The notes beneath the pieces are model-generated. The model worked only from the letters and a program-made list of their open reading frames with translations. It searched no databases and was not told where the DNA came from. A DNA stretch of 61,629 nucleotides from Prevotella sp. GTDB taxonomy: Bacteria > Bacteroidota > Bacteroidia > Bacteroidales > Bacteroidaceae. Shown here piece after piece: positions 8,077-16,565 of this stretch (its first letter is position 1; every line of letters starts with the position of its first letter). The position numbers and the translations under genes are program-made. The DNA is taken from contig JAILFH010000109.1 in NCBI GenBank assembly GCA_024697645.1, positions 1-61,629 of the forward strand, given 5' to 3'.

Positions 8077-8922
8077 ATGAAACTAATCAAAGATAAAGAA
8101 TTTGGTGGCGAGCGCCCGTTGTTTGCCGAACACGATCTTCGGCTGGAAAACATCATCATCACTGATGGTGAATCGGGCATCAAGCAGTGCCAGAATATGG
8201 AAGCCAGCAACTGCAAGTTCTATGGCAAATATCCTTGGTGGCACGTCGACGGAGCCCGTATCGACAGTTGCTATTTCGCACCAGAGTCGCGTTCTGCCAT
8301 TTGGTACACGAACGACCTTCAAATGACAAATTCACGCATCGATGGTCCAAAGTTCTTCCGCGAGATGAAGAATGTGGAACTCGAGAACGTGGAGATTACC
8401 GACGCCGACGAGACTTTCTGGAAGGTGGACGGCCTCAGACTGAAGAATGTGAAGTTGCAAGGTGGTACCTATCCGTTCATGTTCTCTCACAACATCTACG
8501 TTGACGGGCTGGAAAGCGATTCGAAATATGTGTTCCAATACTGCAAGAACGTGGAAATTCACAATGCGAAGATTCTCACGAAAGACTCTTTCTGGGAATG
8601 TGAAAACGTCACCGTCTACGATTCTATTCTCGACGGCGAGTATCTTGCGTGGCATTCAAAGAACGTTCGCCTCGTCAATTGTCATCTGGCTGGTGAGCAA
8701 CTGTTATGCTATGTTGACAATCTCGTGCTCGAAAACTGCACCTTTGATGCCCAGTGCGACCGAGTGTTTGAATATACTACCGTTGAAGCCGATATTCGCG
8801 GACATATCGAAAACATCAAGAACCCAACAAGCGGCCATATCGTTGCTGACAGCATCGGCTCCATCACTTATGACAAGAACGTGCGCCAGCCTAACGACTG
8901 CGTAATCGAGACAAGGAAATAA
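8077..8922 (+). CDS. DUF3737 family protein (parallel beta-helix)
   Basis: The 281-residue protein matches the DUF3737 pattern: it opens MKLIKDKEFGGERPLFAEHDL and has repeated short strands of the form N-V-x-L-x-N-x-x-I (NVELENVEIT, GLRLKNVKLQGG, NVEIHNAKI, NVTVYDSIL, NVRLVNCHL, NLVLENCTF), about 20 residues apart, as in a right-handed parallel beta-helix. There is no signal peptide, so it is probably cytoplasmic. The biochemical role of the family is unknown. It is followed 63 nt later by a MalY-type lyase; the two are probably co-transcribed. Confidence 0.88.
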   Translation: MKLIKDKEFGGERPLFAEHDLRLENIIITDGESGIKQCQNMEASNCKFYGKYPWWHVDGARIDSCYFAPESRSAIWYTNDLQMTNSRIDGPKFFREMKNVELENVEITDADETFWKVDGLRLKNVKLQGGTYPFMFSHNIYVDGLESDSKYVFQYCKNVEIHNAKILTKDSFWECENVTVYDSILDGEYLAWHSKNVRLVNCHLAGEQLLCYVDNLVLENCTFDAQCDRVFEYTTVEADIRGHIENIKNPTSGHIVADSIGSITYDKNVRQPNDCVIETRK

Positions 8923-8949
8923 GGAGTAAGGGGGAATTCCCCTATCTCC
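8923..8949 (+). other. Hairpin directly after the DUF3737 stop codon
   Basis: GGAG-TAAGGGG pairs with CCCCTA-T-CTCC around the 5-nt loop GAATT, starting one base after the TAA. No T-run follows, so it is more likely an mRNA-stability or partial-termination hairpin between two co-transcribed genes than a full terminator. Confidence 0.5.
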
Positions 8950-8985
8950 TGTTCCTCAGTTCCACCTTACCAACTACTAACAACA

Positions 8986-10215
8986 ATGTATAACTTCGAC
9001 AAAACCGTTATCCGCCGCAATTCAAACTGCATGAAGTGGGATGAGACTGAACTTCAGGACATCATTCCCCTTTGGGTTGCAGATATGGACTTCGAGGCTG
9101 CACCTGCTATTCGCGAAGCGCTGCAGCGCCGTATTGATCATGGCGTGTTTGGCTATTCTTTCGTGCCCGAGACCTACTATGACGCCATCATCAGTTGGTT
9201 TGAGAGTCGTCACCAGTGGGAAATCAAACGAGAATGGATTCAGTACACAACGGGCGTAGTTCCAGCCATCTCTGCAGTGCTGAAAGCGCTCACTATGCCT
9301 GGCGAACGCGTTTTGGTCCTCACCCCTGTCTACAATTGTTTTTTCTCATCAATCCGCAATAACGGATGCGAAGTGCTCGAGAGTAAACTGAAAGTAGTAA
9401 ACTGCGAGGATTCTCTTTGCACCTACGAAGTAGACTGGGCCGACTTTGAAGCAAAATGTGCAGAGGAAAAGACAACCGTCTTCCTTCTCTGCAATCCTCA
9501 CAACCCCGCCGGACGCGTATGGACTCACGAGGAATTGCAGCAAATGAATGACATCTGCCAGAAGCATCAGGTTCGCATCGTCAGCGACGAAATCCATTGT
9601 GAACTCATAATGCCCGGCTACAAATATATTCCTTTCGGCACAATAGTCCCATCAACAGAGAAATCATCTAATGGAAATAAACCCATCTCGTCAGAGAATT
9701 TGTCGGGAGAAAGACTCCTTCCCGTCATCTGCACATCTCCTTCTAAGTCATTCAACACCGCTGGATTGCAGATTGCCAATATTATTTGTGCTGATGCGGA
9801 AACACGCCGACGAATTGACCGAGCCATTAATATCAATGAGATTTGCGACGTCAACCCATTCGGGCCCGTAGCGCTTGAAGCGGCTTATAACGAAAGTGAG
9901 AGTTGGATTGAAGAACTCAACCAATATCTTTGGGAAAACTATCAGGCATTGCTAACGTTCTTTGCCGAACAACTTCCTCAACTGAAAGTCTTCCGACTCG
10001 AAGGAACCTATCTTGTCTGGGTAGACATCACGGCCTTAGGGCTCTCTGCTGATGAACTCGAGGAAAAACTCCTTCGCGATGCTCATGTATGGGTGAATAG
10101 TGGTTCAATGTATGGTGCCGAAGGATTCATCCGCATCAATATAGCAACCCAGCGTGCACGCTTGACGGAAGGTCTTAGCCGTATTGCCAAATCACTCAAT
10201 GGCAAATCGCAATAA
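8986..10215 (+). CDS. MalY/PatB-type PLP-dependent C-S lyase / aminotransferase
   Basis: The 409-residue fold-type I PLP enzyme has the MalY/PatB signature: MKWDE near the N terminus, IIPLWVADMDFEAAPAIREAL (about 25-45), LCNPHNPAGRVW (about 168) for cofactor binding, VSDEIHCELI (about 200), and the PLP lysine in SPSKSFNTAG (Lys about 254). Members cleave cystathionine or cysteine to pyruvate, ammonia and a thiol, and some act as aminotransferases. Between HCELIMPGYKYIPFGTI and the active-site lysine is an extra serine/asparagine-rich loop of about 25 residues not usual for the family. The gene follows DUF3737 and precedes cutC by 115 nt. Confidence 0.88.
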   Translation: MYNFDKTVIRRNSNCMKWDETELQDIIPLWVADMDFEAAPAIREALQRRIDHGVFGYSFVPETYYDAIISWFESRHQWEIKREWIQYTTGVVPAISAVLKALTMPGERVLVLTPVYNCFFSSIRNNGCEVLESKLKVVNCEDSLCTYEVDWADFEAKCAEEKTTVFLLCNPHNPAGRVWTHEELQQMNDICQKHQVRIVSDEIHCELIMPGYKYIPFGTIVPSTEKSSNGNKPISSENLSGERLLPVICTSPSKSFNTAGLQIANIICADAETRRRIDRAININEICDVNPFGPVALEAAYNESESWIEELNQYLWENYQALLTFFAEQLPQLKVFRLEGTYLVWVDITALGLSADELEEKLLRDAHVWVNSGSMYGAEGFIRINIATQRARLTEGLSRIAKSLNGKSQ

Positions 10216-10330
10216 TTCTGTTTCGCAATCGACAGGAATAATAAAAAGGCTTTCAATATCAACTAACAAAGGAAGATACTCCCAAGGTCAAAATAGAAAT
10301 AGTCAACAGTTTCTCAACATCGAAAAAAGT

Positions 10331-11149
10331 ATGAGTCAACAATTGTTTGAAGTCTGTGCCAACAGCGTAGAAAGTTGCATTGCCGCTCAACAAGGCGGTG
10401 CTGATCGTGTGGAACTATGTGCCGGAATCCCAGAAGGCGGCACAACGCCATCTTATGGTGAGATTCTGTTGGCAAGGCGCGTTCTTGACGAAGGCGCCCA
10501 ACAAGGACTGAAACCCACACGCCTTCATGTGATTATTCGTCCTCGTGGTGGTGATTTTCTCTATTCCGATCTTGAAATAGAAAGAATGGTTGCCGATATT
10601 CGCATTTGTCGTGAACTTGGTGCCGATGGAGTTGTCTTTGGTTGTCTCCGTCCTGACGGAACCTTAGATACTGAGGCGAACGCAAAACTGATGAAGGCTG
10701 CTAAAGACGTCGAAAATCCAGATCCACAAGCCTTAATGACGGACTCCCAACTCTCAGTGACCTTCCACCGAGCATTCGACCGCTGCGCCAATCCCGTTGA
10801 AGCACTCGAAGAACTCATCGCTCAGGGATTCAACCGAGTGTTAACCTCTGGTCAGCAACCAACAGCCGAACTGGGAATTCCCTTACTCCGCCAACTGCAA
10901 GTACAAGCAAAAGGGCGAATAAACATTCTTGCTGGTTGTGGTGTGAATGAGCAAAACATCTGCCGCATTCATAAAGAGACCGGCGTCAACGAGTTCCATT
11001 TCTCAGCACGTGAGCCGATGAAAAGCCGAATGGAGTTTTCAAATCCCGATGTTTATATGGGGGCTAAAGGTGCTGACGAGGACACTATCCTTCAAACGAC
11101 AGCGCGAAGAGTTAGAAATACAATTTTAGCCATCAGTGAAGAACTATAG
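10331..11149 (+). CDS. cutC: CutC family protein
   Basis: The 272-residue TIM-barrel protein starts MSQQLFEVCANSVESCIAAQQGGADRVELC and continues with GGTTPSYGEI, HVIIRPRGGDFLYSDLE, DGVVFGCLRPDGTLD, VTFHRAFDRCANP and RVLTSGQQPTA, all CutC hallmarks. The family was named for copper homeostasis in E. coli, but that role is disputed and the true activity is uncertain. The open frame extends upstream to 10184, overlapping the lyase gene, but the upstream 49 residues have no family similarity and low complexity, so the start is placed at the ATG at 10331. Confidence 0.9.
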   Translation: MSQQLFEVCANSVESCIAAQQGGADRVELCAGIPEGGTTPSYGEILLARRVLDEGAQQGLKPTRLHVIIRPRGGDFLYSDLEIERMVADIRICRELGADGVVFGCLRPDGTLDTEANAKLMKAAKDVENPDPQALMTDSQLSVTFHRAFDRCANPVEALEELIAQGFNRVLTSGQQPTAELGIPLLRQLQVQAKGRINILAGCGVNEQNICRIHKETGVNEFHFSAREPMKSRMEFSNPDVYMGAKGADEDTILQTTARRVRNTILAISEEL

Positions 11150-11180
11150 AATGGTAAAAGAAGAAACATTAAATCCATAA

Positions 11181-11340
11181 ATATTGGGAGTATTCTCACG
11201 AGTACTCCCAATATTATTATGAAACACTAAAACAATTTAAAAAACTATATGTCGAAAAGTTTAGTAAGTAATTTTGCGAAGAGACTTCACAGCCTACAAC
11301 ACTTCAAAAAACACATAATAATTTTTAATAATAAAGAATC
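11181..11340 (-). ncRNA. Candidate small RNA, copy 1 of a duplicated element
   Basis: Putative minus-strand transcript. From the 5' side it would contain a GGCT-GTGA-AGTC hairpin (11282-11293), the block complementary to TTATGAAACACTAAAACAAT (11217-11236), and a 12-bp perfect stem (11181-11192 with 11203-11214) whose loop holds TC-GTGA-GA. Both hairpins have a GNRA-type GTGA tetraloop only in the minus orientation. The same blocks recur in the same order at 11525-11720. No T-run follows the last hairpin, so the 3' end is uncertain. Alternative: both copies also have a short plus-strand frame after AAACTATATG (35 and 30 codons) sharing RLHSL. Confidence 0.4.
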
Positions 11341-11345
11341 TATTG

Positions 11346-11407
11346 CAAAGATATAAAAAAAGCAGAAAAACCAAATGACGATTTCTCCCAACCTTGCGAC
11401 GATTTCT
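11346..11407 (-). promoter_or_regulatory. Promoter and direct-repeat operator of element copy 1
   Basis: Minus-strand TTTG (11372-11375) is followed after 18 nt by TATCTTTG (11346-11353). Abutting the -33 are two direct repeats, seen on the plus strand as GACGATTTCT at 11377-11386 and 11398-11407, spaced 21 bp. The layout (two direct sites about two helical turns apart next to the -33) resembles that of AraC-family activators such as araI1-araI2; an AraC-type regulator gene is 0.7 kb away. The functional link is inference. Confidence 0.5.
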
Positions 11408-11524
11408 TTCACGACCTAAAAAAGTCACATATTTCATAATTTTGCGCACAAATATTCAAACTTTTTCACAAACCCTAATAAGTGTTTTAAATAAATAAGC
11501 AAGGGGCATACGAACATACAACAA

Positions 11525-11720
11525 TTGGGAGGATTCTCACGAACGCTCCCAACTTCATTATGAAACACTAAAACAATCTTTATAAACTATATGATTTGTA
11601 CCAATCGGTACTCAAGTGTAAGACTTCACAGTCTTTTACTAAATACAACTATTACTTTAACACCAGTTTCATCATCAGCCTAAATGAAAACTGACAGTAT
11701 TTCTGGTGCTTCAAATGAGT
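11525..11720 (-). ncRNA. Candidate small RNA, copy 2 of a duplicated element
   Basis: This copy keeps the block order of copy 1: GACT-GTGA-AGTC hairpin (11621-11632), the identical block TTATGAAACACTAAAACAAT (11558-11577), and a terminal hairpin TTGGGAG/CTCCCAA (11525-11552) with an inner TTC-GTGA-GAA stem-loop. Changes relative to copy 1 in the small hairpin keep pairing. The part near the 5' end is about 40 nt longer than in copy 1. No terminator T-run is seen. Its existence as a transcript is inference. Confidence 0.38.
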
Positions 11721-11724
11721 GCTG

Positions 11725-11786
11725 CAAAGATACTAAAAAACTAGATAATCCACATGACAATTTCTCCCAACTTTCTGACGATTTCT
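11725..11786 (-). promoter_or_regulatory. Promoter and direct-repeat operator of element copy 2
   Basis: Minus-strand TATCTTTG (11725-11732) has a degenerate -33 (TGTG, 11751-11754) at the same 18-nt spacing as copy 1. The two direct repeats on the plus strand are GACAATTTCT (11756-11765) and GACGATTTCT (11777-11786), again 21 bp apart. Conservation of spacing while surrounding bases differ suggests function. The region 11787-12018 shows nothing further. Confidence 0.48.
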
Positions 11787-12018
11787 TCCAAAATAAAGAA
11801 TTATTCATTATACGCTGAATTATGATTGCAAATAGGGAAAAGATGAAAACAGATGGGCGTCTAACTTACGTCGCAGACATTGTTCTAATTGCGTGATTCC
11901 TATTCATTTACTTGTTTCAGAAATTCTAAAACAGGTACAAGAAACGCAAGCAACAAAAAAAAGGAAAAACAGAAAGTACACTGCTATATCCACAGACCAA
12001 AATAAAGAATCGAAAATA

Positions 12019-12050
12019 TTTGGAAATATGAAATATTGTCACTATTTTTG
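12019..12050 (+). promoter_or_regulatory. Promoter of the TPR-AraC regulator
   Basis: TTTG (12019-12022) is followed after 20 nt by TATTTTTG (12043-12050), a perfect consensus match, about 43 nt upstream of the ATG at 12093. This also supports 12093 over the upstream in-frame start at 12036, which would lie inside the promoter. Confidence 0.75.
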
Positions 12051-12092
12051 CAGGCAGAAACCAATTATTTACTTCTACAACTATTAATACCT

Positions 12093-13859
12093 ATGATTGA
12101 TAAAGATCGATCTCAACAAAAAGGAATGCTCACAGTAGCAGTTCTGCTGACAATGGTCTGTATCATCGTCTGGGCTGGAAGCATAGCGGTTGAAGCAAAT
12201 GCTCAGGCGCCAACCAAGAAAACACAGACAACTACTGAAAATTTAATGGCTGCAGATAATAATAAGAAAGAAGACAAGGCTGAACGGCTATTGCAGGAAT
12301 TTAACCACCATCAATCTGTTGCCACTGCAAATTCTTTCTTCGAAGAATTACTGAAAGAAGGACTTTTGGACGAACCGATGACATTCGATCAGAACACGCC
12401 GATGGATACAATACGCCAACAGACATGGTATTGGGCAGCAGAGCACTATAACGACATCCAACAGTATAAACAATCATGTGAATATGCAAAGCGTGCATTG
12501 CCCTTATGTCGTGTAGGCAACAACCGAATTATTGAAGCCGATTGCCTATCATTGCTGGCTGTCGTAAATATCCGACAGGGATATTTCAAAGAAGCCGCTA
12601 AATACGCGAAGGAATGTAACGAACTGGATATGAAATCTGGTGATCCTGACAACATTTCATCGTCTCTAAACACACTGGCCAGCATCTATATGAGCATGCG
12701 CCAGCCACAGGAAGCAGAGCACTATATCTTGAAAGCCATCGAATACAGCAAGAAAGCCGGTAACGAACGCCGACTTGCTATCATCTATGGAATAGCTTCA
12801 GAAGTATACCACCATTTGGAGAAAGATGAGGAATCACTCAGTTATGCCACGAAGGCCTATGATATCGAAATGGCCGCTGGACGTCTCGACAAGGCTGCTG
12901 TTCGCCAATCTCAACGTGCAGCCGCACTCATCAACCTTGAGCGACCTGAAGAAGCCATGAAGGCATTGAACCAAGCGATTCCCGAATTTAGACAGGATGG
13001 CAACCTCCACTCTTTGGCAATAGCATGCAATCAGATGGGACTACTCTTGCGCCAACAGAAGAAATATCCTGAGGCGTTAGTCTACCTTAACGAGGCCCTG
13101 GAGATTTTCATCCAGCAAAACGACATCTACAATGAGGCTCAGACTCACAAGGCACTCTATGGAATCCTGAAACGAACAGACCCGGCGCTTGCAGTTGAAC
13201 ATATGGACCGATACGAAAGCCTTCGTGATTCTCTTTACGATAGGGAAACTGGCGAATTACTCCAGAAATATGCTGCAGAATACGGACAAAGCGAATTGGA
13301 AAAGTTGAATGAAGACGAGCGTTTGAGCCACCGCATCAAAGAGTTTATGGCATTGGGTGTAATTCTTTTATTACTGGCTGCAGGTTGGTTCGTCGTTCGC
13401 CAATACCGTCGCCGAGCCCATCTTCACACGGACGAACTGATGGCGAAGATTGACCAATTGCAAAAACAGAATGCAGATCTTCACAACCGCATGAACACCG
13501 TTGAAAGCGAAGATGCAGCCGAAGAGAAAACTGGCGACGAGTTCCTGATGCAGTTGGTGGAAACTGTTGAGAAATGTATGGAAAGCGGAGATAGCAGTGT
13601 AGAAGCTGTGGCTATGGCTATGAATATGAGCGTGAGCACAATGCGCAGAAAACTACAAACCGCAAATGGAGAACTGCCAAAGACTTACATTACGGCAATT
13701 CAGATGAAGAAAGCACGACAATTGCTGCAGACTAAACCTGACATAACGATTGCTGAAGTGGCGCGACTGTGCGGCTTTACTGATGCCACAACATTCTCCC
13801 GTGTCTTTAAACGCACCTATGACGTTTCGCCATCGAAGTTTCTGGGAAATTCAATATAA
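12093..13859 (+). CDS. Membrane-spanning TPR sensor with AraC-type DNA-binding domain
   Basis: The 588-residue protein has an N-terminal signal-anchor (GMLTVAVLLTMVCIIVWAG), a periplasmic TPR region (about 60-390, with YKQSCEYAKRALPLC, FKEAAKYAKECNEL, PQEAEHYILKAIEY, PEALVYLNEALEIF), a second membrane segment (FMALGVILLLLAAGWFVV, about 425), a short coiled coil and a C-terminal AraC HTH (KKARQLLQTKPDITIAEVARLCGFTDATTFSRVFKRTYDVSPSKF). This is a one-component regulator common in Bacteroidales that would pass a periplasmic signal directly to DNA. The preceding 0.94-kb gap holds two direct-repeat operators that could be its sites. A bidirectional terminator follows. Confidence 0.87.
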   Translation: MIDKDRSQQKGMLTVAVLLTMVCIIVWAGSIAVEANAQAPTKKTQTTTENLMAADNNKKEDKAERLLQEFNHHQSVATANSFFEELLKEGLLDEPMTFDQNTPMDTIRQQTWYWAAEHYNDIQQYKQSCEYAKRALPLCRVGNNRIIEADCLSLLAVVNIRQGYFKEAAKYAKECNELDMKSGDPDNISSSLNTLASIYMSMRQPQEAEHYILKAIEYSKKAGNERRLAIIYGIASEVYHHLEKDEESLSYATKAYDIEMAAGRLDKAAVRQSQRAAALINLERPEEAMKALNQAIPEFRQDGNLHSLAIACNQMGLLLRQQKKYPEALVYLNEALEIFIQQNDIYNEAQTHKALYGILKRTDPALAVEHMDRYESLRDSLYDRETGELLQKYAAEYGQSELEKLNEDERLSHRIKEFMALGVILLLLAAGWFVVRQYRRRAHLHTDELMAKIDQLQKQNADLHNRMNTVESEDAAEEKTGDEFLMQLVETVEKCMESGDSSVEAVAMAMNMSVSTMRRKLQTANGELPKTYITAIQMKKARQLLQTKPDITIAEVARLCGFTDATTFSRVFKRTYDVSPSKFLGNSI

Positions 13860-13955
13860 TAATAGGTAAGCGAAAGAGTTAATCTACTACCCGATAGCCG
13901 AGTTTTATATCGGTGTGTTATCAGAACAAAATGTTAATCCCAATAGGATATAAAT

Positions 13956-13980
13956 AAAGGCGGTGAATCACCGCCTTTTA
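13956..13980. terminator. Bidirectional terminator between the AraC regulator and GH20 genes
   Basis: AAAGGCGGTG (13956-13965) pairs perfectly with CACCGCCTTT (13969-13978) around the 3-nt loop AAT, with A/T runs on both sides. It serves the convergent genes ending at 13859 and 14025. Confidence 0.88.
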
Positions 13981-14024
13981 TATATAGATGAATAATTCAA
14001 CTATCTATCATTTACCAATTGCTT

Positions 14025-16412
14025 TTAATGGAAATAACCGACACGAACAGGATTGCCTTGTTGGTCAGTAACAGTAAGTTCAAGCAGTCCGCCGTTATGG
14101 TCGAAATAACGAACAAGAAGAGGGTGTAGGCCACGACGCATAGCATGCTGACCAACCAATAGATTCGGCGAATGTTCGCCATCGTTGTCGACAACCATTT
14201 TCCCATCAAGCATCAGGTAACTTCCGTCGTCGGAGTTTAAGGCGAAAGTATAGATGCCATCTGCAGGAACCTCGATGAAACCAGAAAGAATCAGACCAAT
14301 ATTATCACGACAACTATCGGGGATACATACTTCAGGAGCAACAAGCGTTGCCAACAATGGTGCCTGATCGATGTCTGCACAACGCGGACCTTCGTAGTCG
14401 TACCACTCACAGCAAAGGCCTGATTTCAGGGGAGATTCAGAAGACGTGTCAGAAGAAGTTGCTGCAGACATTCCTGCCGTATTCTCACCACCCACGTCGA
14501 AGACTTCCGCCTTTTTCTCGGGCAGAGTTCTTAGGCTGTCAAGAGGATAAGCCGGTGCGAAGTCTTCCTTGCGATATGTGCAGAGAACAGTCTGACCTTT
14601 GTGGCCATCAGGTGCAAAAATGCGGAATGCGAAATCGGTGTTCTCACTAATTGTAAACGGACCTTCATAGCGTTTCGATGTTGCCTGAGGAATAGAACCA
14701 TCTGTTGTATATCGAATGATGGCTGACGGGTCGTGACAAGTAACATCAACTAAGGCCTCATCGGTAAAGACATTTGAAGAAGAGAATCCCTTCAAATCGG
14801 GACGGCGGTATATAACACCGAGTTGTTGCAAACGATCATAATGAGGCAGAAGTCGGCGCTGGAAGTCATCGAAGTCCTTGTTTTGGAGTTTGCTCCAACC
14901 GAGTTCAGCCACAGCAAGCATGCGCGGGAACGCCTGATAATACATCCTTTCACGCGTGGGAACCCATTCCGTCCAAAGATTTCCCTGTACACCGATAACG
15001 AGTTTCTGCTGTTCGGGCGTGATGTCATCGGGCTGTGCATTAAAGTTATAGATGCCACTTAAGTCAATGGTAGCAGGCGTTGTATCGAGATAGAAATAAC
15101 TCGTGGGTGAACAAACCACCCGATTTCCATGACGAACCGCATCCTGAATAGCATCCTTGTTCCAGGCGCGCCACCACATCACAGTGCTCGTTGCCGAAAG
15201 TCCACCTGCAATGATTTCGTCCCATCCTACCATATCGCGGCCGTTCTCATTAAAGAACTGCTCCATCTGATGAAGGAACCACGATTGTAGTTCTGCTTCT
15301 GTCTTCAGGCGGTTCTCGCGCATTCGCTTCTGACAGTCTGGGCAACGCTTCCAATGGCTCCAGTCAACCTCATCACCACCAATGTGGACGTAGTGGTAAG
15401 GGAAGAGATCGAATATCTCTCGATAGACGTCCTTGCAGAATTCAAGAGCACGATCCTTACCAGGACAGAGCGGTGTTGTGAAGAACTTTCCCCAACCAGT
15501 CTTTTCGGTACATGCCAAACCTTCGTAGTTAGCAATGGCACAAAGGCTATGGCCAGGAATATCAATTTCTGGTACAATATCAATACCACGCTGACGAGCA
15601 TATGCAACAATTTCACGAATATCGTCCTGCGTATAGAATCCACCATATTCAGCACCTCTCCAGCGCTCACCTGTGCCTTTGATGTCTGAAGTCTGCCCAG
15701 GTAGGAGCATGTCAGGGTCGTCAGTTGCATGAGCACGATTCACGCAAATGGTGTCCTGATTATTAGGAATGCGCCAGGCGCCTCGCTCAGTAAGCAATGG
15801 GTATTTCTTGATTTCAATACGCCAACCCTGATCATCGGTAAGATGCCAATGTAGTTTGTTAATCTTATAAAGTGCAAGCACATCGAGCAGTTCCTTCGTT
15901 TCTTCCTTCGTGAAGAAATGGCGAGACGGATCGAGGTGCATACCTCGCCACTCAAAACGCGGCGCATCGAGAATCTTACAACATGGTAGCAAGGAGGCTG
16001 ATGAGGCAACCTTCTCCTGTTGGACAGCCTTCTCGGGAAGCATCTGTCGGAGTGTGCTAATACCATTGACAACTCCTTGATAATCACCTGCAACAATAGT
16101 GATCAGTTTAGGAGTAACGGTAAGCATATAGCCACTCTCAGCAATATTTTCAGAGAGTGAAAGGCGAATCGTACCACCATGCTTTTTCAGTTTCGGTTCA
16201 ACTGCTGTTGACTTCGACAAGATAGATGCCAAATATTCAGCAGCAGGCCTAAGCGTAGCACTCGCAGTACTGATAGATGTTTTCTTGTTGATGACAAACG
16301 AGCCTTCCATCCATGCAATATTCTCTGGCTGGGGAATAAACGACGGTTTCTGCTGTGCACTGGCCAAAAGGGTGAAGATGGTCAGCAACAAGGTTGTTAA
16401 TAAAGTCTTCAT
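14025..16412 (-). CDS. Secreted beta-N-acetylhexosaminidase, GH20 with PA14 domain
   Basis: The 795-residue protein has a signal peptide (MKTLLTTLLLTIFTLLASAQ), an N-terminal GH20b domain, a GH20 catalytic barrel (GMHLDPSRHFF near 155; HWHLTDDQGWRIEIKKYP; catalytic Asp-Glu in HIGGDEVDW near 345), then a chitobiase C-terminal-like module (IIRYTTDGSIPQATSKRYEGPF) and a C-terminal PA14-like domain (GFIEVPADGIYTFALNSDDGSYLMLDGKMVVDNDG). GH20 enzymes remove terminal GlcNAc or GalNAc by substrate-assisted catalysis; PA14 probably binds glycans. The likely place is periplasm or cell surface, acting on host or microbial aminoglycans. It lies 153 nt downstream of waaA on the same strand. Confidence 0.92.
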   Translation of the reverse strand: MKTLLTTLLLTIFTLLASAQQKPSFIPQPENIAWMEGSFVINKKTSISTASATLRPAAEYLASILSKSTAVEPKLKKHGGTIRLSLSENIAESGYMLTVTPKLITIVAGDYQGVVNGISTLRQMLPEKAVQQEKVASSASLLPCCKILDAPRFEWRGMHLDPSRHFFTKEETKELLDVLALYKINKLHWHLTDDQGWRIEIKKYPLLTERGAWRIPNNQDTICVNRAHATDDPDMLLPGQTSDIKGTGERWRGAEYGGFYTQDDIREIVAYARQRGIDIVPEIDIPGHSLCAIANYEGLACTEKTGWGKFFTTPLCPGKDRALEFCKDVYREIFDLFPYHYVHIGGDEVDWSHWKRCPDCQKRMRENRLKTEAELQSWFLHQMEQFFNENGRDMVGWDEIIAGGLSATSTVMWWRAWNKDAIQDAVRHGNRVVCSPTSYFYLDTTPATIDLSGIYNFNAQPDDITPEQQKLVIGVQGNLWTEWVPTRERMYYQAFPRMLAVAELGWSKLQNKDFDDFQRRLLPHYDRLQQLGVIYRRPDLKGFSSSNVFTDEALVDVTCHDPSAIIRYTTDGSIPQATSKRYEGPFTISENTDFAFRIFAPDGHKGQTVLCTYRKEDFAPAYPLDSLRTLPEKKAEVFDVGGENTAGMSAATSSDTSSESPLKSGLCCEWYDYEGPRCADIDQAPLLATLVAPEVCIPDSCRDNIGLILSGFIEVPADGIYTFALNSDDGSYLMLDGKMVVDNDGEHSPNLLVGQHAMRRGLHPLLVRYFDHNGGLLELTVTDQQGNPVRVGYFH

Positions 16413-16565
16413 ATTAGGTTCGTAATTTTAATTTATTTTCAGGTGAAAGACTGTGTCATTCTATGGAGCAAAAAAACTATTTGCCCTGCAAGGATTAAGA
16501 GTACTTGGATGCCAAGAAATAGGTAATTCCAAAAGATATATAACAAGTTTGATACTTCCGCGTAA

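Noticed and set aside
10184..10330. Longer N terminus for CutC
   Set aside because: Low-complexity residues without family similarity that overlap the preceding gene.
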